Below the pieces are notes generated by a model that did not search any database, was not told where the DNA came from, and saw only the letters and a program-made list of their open reading frames with translations. Both the position numbers and the translations under genes were made by a program. From Papaver somniferum (taxonomy: Eukaryota > Streptophyta > Magnoliopsida > Ranunculales > Papaveraceae), in assembly GCF_003573695.1 (NCBI RefSeq), contig NC_039360.1, forward strand, positions 57,951,830 through 58,015,829: a stretch of 64,000 nt of DNA. The letters run 5' to 3'. The first letter of the stretch is position 1, and each line of letters starts with the position of its first letter. Of the stretch, positions 57,884 to 64,000 are shown piece after piece.

Positions 57884-58613
57884 ATCCATAACCTGTTATG
57901 GGTTAAGAAGTTCGGGTTCCCCAATTCTGCTTAATTTGCATTTTTCTGGAGTGTTGCATAACTCGCCCCCAAGCGCGTTGTTCGGAGTGTTATGCAACTC
58001 ACCCCCAGGAATGTAATGATTGCGCTGGAGTGTTACGCAACTCGACCCCAGCATTTTGTGGTGTCATGCTGCTCAATGCTCGCGCAAGGGTGCACTTCCC
58101 TGCTGCATTTTGCTCGCGCATAGAATGAAAAGTTGAGTTTTTCTGCTATCTTGAATTCGCGCAGGGGGACAATCCCACTATTCAAGATGCGTGCACAGTT
58201 GAGATGTGTACATTTTCACATGCCTGGACAGGTGAAAATGTTCGCCACATTTGTTGATGTCCCATATGATGGGGATACAATTGGAATAGGGTAAAATTGC
58301 TCGAACTGTGCATTCACCCTATCTGCGAGGTGTCATAGACGTTACTGACAGTATACTTGAACTGTACTGTTTTGCCATTTAGGACTGACTGCGGATTTGA
58401 ACGTCCGCAGCAGCTTATAATTAAACACGAACAGTTTTAATAAAGTGTGGAATACCAAAATAATGTTGAAGTAAATTTCTGAATAAAAATAACAAGATAA
58501 ATACCTACTGCTCGACAACAACTGCCTCGTTAAAACCTTTGCCTGGAAAACTCAGTGGGATAAAACCATCATAAAGGAAAAAGAGTGCAGCACATCAGGA
58601 TTTGAAACTACTC
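57884..58613 (-). other. Non-coding stretch between integrase and PPT of element K
   Basis: Three loose copies of GGAGTGTT[AG][CT][AG][CT]AACTC[AG]CCCCCA at 57946, 57979 and 58018. The minus strand near 58590-58510 has the CCCACTGAGTTTTCC...GTTTTAACGAGGCA stretch common behind plant gypsy integrases. No gene. Confidence 0.6.
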
Positions 58614-59946
58614 CTAATGATAAAACTTCTTCAAGTGGAAAGAATTCCATGGATTCCATGGTTTTGAATCTTGAATACCATCGAGGTTCCTTAGGTAGTA
58701 GGATCCACGAGACGCTGGCATGTCCACTATGTATGGACGTTCCCAGTTTTCTTCGAGCTCCCCACAGTTTGGTTCCATTGAGGCTTCTCGGGTTTTCTTC
58801 AAGACATATTCCCCTGGTTTGAATGATCGTTCTCTGACTTTACAATCATAGCTCAGCTTGGTTGTCTGCTGGTATCGGACCAACAGTTGTAAGGTTGTTT
58901 CTATTTATTCTTCTAACAACTCTTTATCCAAAGCCAGTATGCGGTCGTTTTCCCCAGATTTGACAGCACGAGTTTTGGTAGTCTTGAGATGTACCTCGGT
59001 GGGTATGACTGCCTCTGTCTCATAAGCCAGTGTAAATGGTGAAAATCTAGTGGATCTTTTTGGGGTCGTTCGATAGGACCATAAGACTCCAAGGAATTCT
59101 TCTGTCTATTTTCCCTTCGCTTTCTCCAGCCTTTTCTTGAGATTGTCCATAATAACGCGATTGGTTGCTTCCGCATGCCCATTGCTCTGAGCATAATAAG
59201 GAGATGAGAAATTGTGGTGAATATTTAGGTTCTTGCAGAATTCTTTGATCACCCCAGAATCGAACTGCTTACCATTGTCTGATACTAACTCGCTTGAGAT
59301 TCCAAATCTGCAGACAATATTCTCGCATATGAACATTTTCATATCATGTCGGGTAACATGTACCAATGCCACTGCTTCGACCCATTTGGTGAAATAATCA
59401 GTAGCGACTAGTACGAATTTAACGCCTCTATGAGCTATGGGAAGTGGTCCGATGATGTCTAGTCCCCACCTAGAGAACGGCCAGGGACTAAAAACTGGAT
59501 GCAATTCGTTGGCGGGCCTTTTAGGAATTGGAGCGTGCGCTTGGCATGGCGCGCATTTCTGCGCGTATTCTTTAGCATGTTTCTGCATGTATGGCCAGAA
59601 GTATCCCTGGGCAAGTATCCAGTGCGCGAGACAGCGCCCTCCAGAATGGTTGCCACATATTCCTTCATGAGCCTCCGCCAATATCTGTTGCCCTTCTTCG
59701 GATGATATGCACCACAAAAATGGCTCCAAAGCTACAGTTTTGCGGTATAGCTGTCCCTCGATCACTGAATATCTCCAAGCATTATTTTTTACTTTTGGAG
59801 CAAGATTCTCATCTTCTAGGAGTTCACTGGTTGTCAAACACCGACCATAAGGTTGACGCCAGTCTGAAGTGTTTTTAGCAAGATTACTTGAATCATCTAT
59901 TACTGGAGTGTCAACATCCATATTGCTGTCAACGTTCTCGGTATCT
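58614..59946 (-). pseudogene. Integrase of element K
   Basis: The frame 59921-59106 has the HHCC zinc domain (HEGICGNHSGG ... CAPCQ) and the catalytic core with WGLDIIGPLP, VSDNGKQFDS and the Glu in NGHAEATNRV, so all three D,D,E residues are visible. A TAG at 59106 stands where Trp is usual; the same frame goes on (LGVLWSYRTTP-like, then TAA at about 58911) into 58883-58614 with the C-terminal FKPGEYVLKK, RGSYYLRNLDG and NSFHLKKFYH. A TAG at 59949 separates it from the RNase H upstream. Inactivated by stops only. Confidence 0.9.
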
Positions 59947-59948
59947 CC

Positions 59949-60560
59949 CTATGCTGATGTAGTTGCCCTCTCGCCCCCACTAGCGTGTTCGAGAGCCAGA
60001 AAAAAGTGGTTGTCGGAGATGCTAGGTAATTCTTGGAAATCCACTACAAAGAAACGAGTGGTATCAGTATCGACTGCGGAAGATAGATATGCTAAAGAAT
60101 CTGCGTGCCTGTTTTCCAACCGTGGTCGCTGCCCAATATAGAACTGGTCGAATTCATTTGCCAGCTCTCTCATATGATCCAAATATAAGGCCATTCTCTC
60201 TTCCTTGGCTCTGTAGGTTCCCAGAAACTGGTTAACTACTAGCATTAAATCAGTTACCAGCTTCACGTTCTTCGCGTATAACTATTTGGCATCCTTTAAA
60301 CCGATAATTGTTTCTTCATATTCAGCTTCATTGTTTGAAGCTCGAAAGCCAATCTGGTCGCTTTCTCGATCCTCGAACCTTTGGGAGTAAGGATGACACA
60401 TCAAACTCCAACTCCACCAACGTTTGATGACCCATCAGTGAACATAGTCCATAGAGGCTCAGGTGTATCAACCTCCATTGCGGATTCTCCCCTAGTCTGA
60501 TTAGTGGCTGACTCTATGGGTTTGAACAACTCTTCTTCTTCTCCGACAACCATTTCTATG
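59949..60560 (-). pseudogene. Second, archaeal-type RNase H of element K
   Basis: Landmarks in order: LWTMFTDGSSNVGG (first catalytic Asp at 60434-60436), NNEAEYEETI (Glu), KLVTDLMLVVNQFLGTY (Asp) and RLENRHADSLAYL (Asp). All four acidic catalytic positions are present. There is a TGA after GGVGV, a frameshift between EKATR and FRASNN, and a TAG just before LYAKNVK. 60266-59949 is open. Such a second RNase H is known in the Tat lineage. Confidence 0.85.
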
Positions 60561-61789
60561 TTTTCCAGGAAAATCTGCTATCAGTGCAGCCAGGGCGTGT
60601 CCCTTCTCTGCAGTTCTGGTTTCGTACTTGATTTCATACGCCCCCAGAAAATTTGACCATATGGCTAGTCGGCTAGAATCATCAGCACGTTCCAGGATTC
60701 TCTTCAGCGGATATTCTGAGTAGACAACGATCCGCCTCCCTTGGAAATAAGGTTTGAGGCGACGAGATGCATGCAACAGTTCAAGTGCTATCTTCTCAAT
60801 TTTCTTGTACCGTGTTTCCGCCTCCGTCAAAGATTTACTGACGAAGTAAACAGGCATTTCATGTGGATCCGTAACAAACAGTACTGCACTTACAATGTTC
60901 CCCATTGCAACCAGATAAACTCCGATAGGTTGTTCAGTTTTTGGACTCACCAAAACTGGGGGAGTTGAAAAATATTGTTTGATCTTGTTGAAAGATTTTT
61001 CGCACTCATCCGTCCAACCAAAATTCACCGCTTTCTTCAAAACATCAAAGAATGGTTTAAATCGATCCGACGAGCGTGAAATGAAGCGATTTAAAGCTGT
61101 TAACCTTCCCGCTAGCTTCTGGACCTCCTTCTTCATTCTTGGGGATAACATCTCTCTGATAGCTCTAATTTGCTCCGGGTTCGCCTCGATTCCTCCGTGC
61201 GTCATCAAGTATCCAAGGAACTTTCCCGTGGATAGCCTGAATGAACATTTTGCTGGATTGAGCTTCATACGAGATTGCATCAAGATACCAAACGTCTTCC
61301 GCAGATCAAGAAAATGCGACTCCTTTTGCTCAGATTTCACTACCATATCGTCTATATATACTTCTATCGTCTTCCCAATCAGATCCTTGAACATATGGTC
61401 TATCAAATGCTGATAGGTGACCCCTGCGTTCTTTAGCCCGAACGGTATTACAGTATAGCAGTAAACTCCTATGTCAGTCATAAACGCAGTATTCTCTTGA
61501 TCTTCCTCGAACAAAGGTATTTGGTTATACCCCGAAAACCGTCCATGAATGACAGTCTCCCGTACCCTGAGGTTGCATCCACCAAATCTCTTATCCGCGG
61601 CAGCGGGTACGGATCACTCGGACATGCTTTATTCAAATCAGTAAAATCGATACAGACACGAATTTTACCATTATTCTTTGGAACGGGTACAAAATTAGAC
61701 ATCCAACGAGGATACTGCACTGGTCGAATAAAACCTGCTTCCAACAGCTTTTCGACTTCTGCAGTAACTCCATGTTTTTTGCTTTGCAC
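60560..61789 (-). pseudogene. Reverse transcriptase and RNase H of element K
   Basis: The N-terminal RT part lies at the end of the protease frame (AGFIRPVQYPRWMSNFVPV, RVCIDFTDLNKACPSDPYPLP). A one-base shift near 61534 follows, and 61514-60501 continues with VIPFGLKNAG and the catalytic YIDD at 61347-61358. RNase H follows (SPKTEQPIGVYL, YFVSKSLTEAETRY, ALELLHASRRLKPYF), with YSEYPL where most copies have TDYPL. Another shift near 60578 breaks the link to the second RNase H. Confidence 0.9.
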
Positions 61790-62641
61790 CATATTCCTGA
61801 TTTTCTGACGAAGTGGATGGAACTTTGCATCGATATTTAGCCTGTGACAGGCTACATTGGGATCTATCCCAGGCATCTCAACAAAACTCCATGCGAAAAC
61901 GTCGGCATTTGCCCTTAGCAATGTAATCAAACCATCACGTTCGTATGCAAGAAGATCTGCCCCTACGAACGTTGTTTTGTGCTTCTCATCTCCAATATGG
62001 ACCTCGATCAGTTTCTCAACTGTTAGGGGTTCAGCTGCGTCCTCTCCCATATATGATTCTGGAGGGAGAGGATTCTGTAATTGATATTTCTGTTCGACTC
62101 GTAGGATTTGGTTCCCGCTAACTTCTGACTTCTTGTATTCATCCATAGCACTCTCGTGACACTTGTAGGCGGCCATCTGGTCGCTTCTAACTTTCACGAC
62201 TCCTTCAGGGGTAATAAACTTCAGACATTGATGATATGAGGATGTGGATGCACCGATCTCATGCAGCCAGTCTCTTCCTACAATCGCATTGTAGGGATCT
62301 CGACAATCAAGAAACAATAAATTTCCTAAAACGGACTTGTCAGCCACTGTTATAGGTATCTTCACTTTTCCAATCGCCTTTGTAGCTTCGCCACTGAAAC
62401 CGATAATTGGATTTTCATCCTCTTCGATCAAGTCGTATGGGAGATTCATACAGGAATAGGCTTCTGAAAATAGCACGCTCACTGAGCTTCCTGTATCCAC
62501 TAGAATCCGGTGTACACGAAACATGCCAATCCAAGAAGTTATAACGATAGCATCATTGTGGGGAGCATATACACCTATCATGTCTGCTTCAGAGAACTCG
62601 ATTTGTGCATCCAAGCTCCCGAATTTATGCTCCATTTCCAC
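61790..62641 (-). pseudogene. Protease of element K (active site intact)
   Basis: Residues 46-57 of the open frame read RILVDTGSSVSV, with the catalytic DTG at 62497-62489, followed by DPYNAIVGRDWLHEIGA and the SYHQCLKF tail. The frame carries on into RT. It is separated from gag by a one-base shift in a T run at about 62643-62650. In contrast to element A, the catalytic Asp is kept. Confidence 0.88.
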
Positions 62642-64000
62642 TGAAAAAATTGATATGATTTGTCAAGTACCATTCTTTTAATTGTCTGAGCTTTCTCCTG
62701 GTCTCATCTTCCGATGCCCGCCTGGTCATTGAATGGATCCTGGCGTGACTGACGTTAATCACATGTACGTTAATCACATGTGTTGTGCCAAATTGTTCAG
62801 AACCTTTCCCAAAATCCTTTTTCACGTACTCTTGTAGCTTTACAGCGTCTATCATTCGCTGGACCTCGATCTGTAAAGAGCGGCAATTCTCGATCTTGTG
62901 ACCATGGTCTTTGTGAAAGTTGCAGTATTTGCTCTTATCACGTTTATAACGTGTCTCCGCTGGCAAAGGCCGAGGGGGGGCTCAAATCCTTGCTTATTTT
63001 CTCATACAAATCTGTAAGACGTATGTTCAACGATGTCAGCTTCATATCATGATATTTCTGATATCCAGTTTCAATTTTTTCTCCTTGGTTTTTCTTCTGA
63101 ACTTCACCTCGATCGTCATGCTATCCGCTCGAACGGTTCTTTGACTTGTCTTTCTTCCCATCATTTGGATGATTGGGTGATCTGTTAACATCTCTCGTAT
63201 CTCGAGCTTTGGAGTCATCCTCAACTCGAGCGTATTCTTCTGCTTGATCATACAGTTCTTCCAGAGTCTTTGGTGGTCTCTTTACCAAGGAACCGTACAC
63301 ACCTATTTGATCATATTGGTATTCCTGTTTGTAAGCTTCGATGATGACTTGGTCGTTGGCACCATCCACATCGGCCAACTCTTGCTTGAAGCGTCGAGTA
63401 AACTGTCTGATGCTTTCTTCCTTCCGAATTCCTAGAAGGAACAATGCGTGGCATCCCTTCCGATCACGTCTGTTGTACTTGTAGTGAGAGCAGAATTCTC
63501 CAACCAGCTCATGGTAAGTACCGATCGACTGTGCCAGGAGATGATTGAACCACTTTATTGCTCCACCAGCCAGTGACTGTGGAACCATTTTGAACATCAA
63601 CTCATCGCTGTACTTCCACAGAGTCATGGCAGTTTCATAGTGTAGAACATGCTGATCTAGATCATCCATTTTCTCATCGAATTCTGGCAACTTTGGAACT
63701 TGAAAATTCATTGGCGGCCGAAATTCTCTGATATCCAGTTTGAAAGGAGCTCCTGCGGTTCGATGCAAACTGTCTATCCTTTCTTCTCTGGAGTGCTTTT
63801 TCGACATTACTTTCTCGATCATATTGCAAAGGCGAGCTTCTGTTATTGCGTCCACATCGCCATCTGAGGAACTGTCTTCCTGCTCATAATCTCGGTCCTC
63901 TGGAATATGAGATTTAGATCTCATTCTTTTCCTTTGGGGTCCAGTGGGCTCTCTTACAGCTCTGCCTTGCTCCGAACGAGCATAGTAATCGGGTGAAAAT
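62625..64000 (-). pseudogene. Gag of element K (start outside window)
   Basis: The frame is open from the right window edge to a TAG at 63121. It has an acidic lead (SSSDGDVDAI), then the capsid domain with MTLWKYSDELMFKMVPQSLA, AIKWFNHL and EESIRQFTRRFKQELADVD. After the TAG the frame continues to a run of seven C (62974-62980 in minus view) where a shift leads into 62966-62625 with a C-X3-H-X4-H-X4-C knuckle (YCNFHKDHGHKIENC). Two inactivating lesions are thus a stop and a homopolymer indel. Confidence 0.88.

Larger units (their letters stand above)
56500..64000 (-). mobile_element. Element K: Tat-lineage Ty3/gypsy element, 3' LTR to gag
   Basis: Minus strand, right to left: gag (64000-62625), protease (62641-61880), RT (61880-61070), RNase H (61070-60560), archaeal-type RNase H (60545-59949), integrase (59946-58614), non-coding stretch, PPT (57883-57871) and 3' LTR (57870-56500). 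ATAAC at 56495-56499 is the left flank; the 5' LTR lies beyond base 64000. The second RNase H between RNase H and integrase is the known hallmark of the Tat/Ogre group. Confidence 0.9.

Overview
This window is plant nuclear DNA (a dicot-type, AT-rich heterochromatic region). Nearly all of it is nested transposable elements. I see no intact host gene, no rRNA, tRNA or CRISPR. Letters A-K below are my own labels for the elements.

Layout. (A) 1-7721: left-truncated Ty3/gypsy element on the minus strand, with a palindromic LTR (6943-7721), decayed gag and protease, no pol, and an intron-containing ORF of opposite orientation (1-2062, plus strand). (E) 7722-7890 plus 26263-31326: a minus-strand Copia-like element without pol, split by element B. 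(B) 7891-26262: an LTR element with TSD AACAT. Its left LTR holds element C, and its right LTR holds a CACTA transposon D (22055-25874, TSD TCA) that carries fragments of at least three host genes. (C) 7904-18418: an LTR element that has been broken by an inversion of about 6 kb, so its two LTRs now face each other. One C LTR carries a ~2.9 kb block with an AAA-ATPase gene fragment; the other carries an 839-bp TIR element with an 8-bp TSD. (F) 31327-34811: remnant of a Copia (Sirevirus-like) element with a CCHC gag. (G) 34954-40675: piece of an LTR interrupted by a solo LTR that is itself interrupted by another solo LTR (TSDs ATTGG and CTAAG). (H) 40676-49391: plus-strand pol-less Copia-like element with two ORFs. 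(I) 49392-51890: a 2.5 kb LTR with tandem repeats. (J) 51891-56499: the 3' half of an H-like element, interrupted by a solo LTR (TSD ATTAT). (K) 56500-64000: minus-strand Tat-lineage Ty3/gypsy element with gag, protease, RT, RNase H, a second (archaeal-type) RNase H and integrase, all with stops or frameshifts. Its 3' LTR carries clustered TGACGTCA and CATGCA motifs upstream of a TATA box.

How it fits together. The order of insertion can be read from target-site duplications: F, then E into F, A and B into E, C and D into B's two LTRs, and the smaller insertions into C. The points most worth a second look are the intron-bearing antisense ORF in A, the fold-back LTR of A, the CACTA element with ribosome/RNA-binding gene pieces, the TATA box facing an antisense AAA-ATPase fragment, the C/B inversion, and the regulatory motif arrays in K's LTR. 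All family calls are from reading translated motifs by eye; no database search was run.
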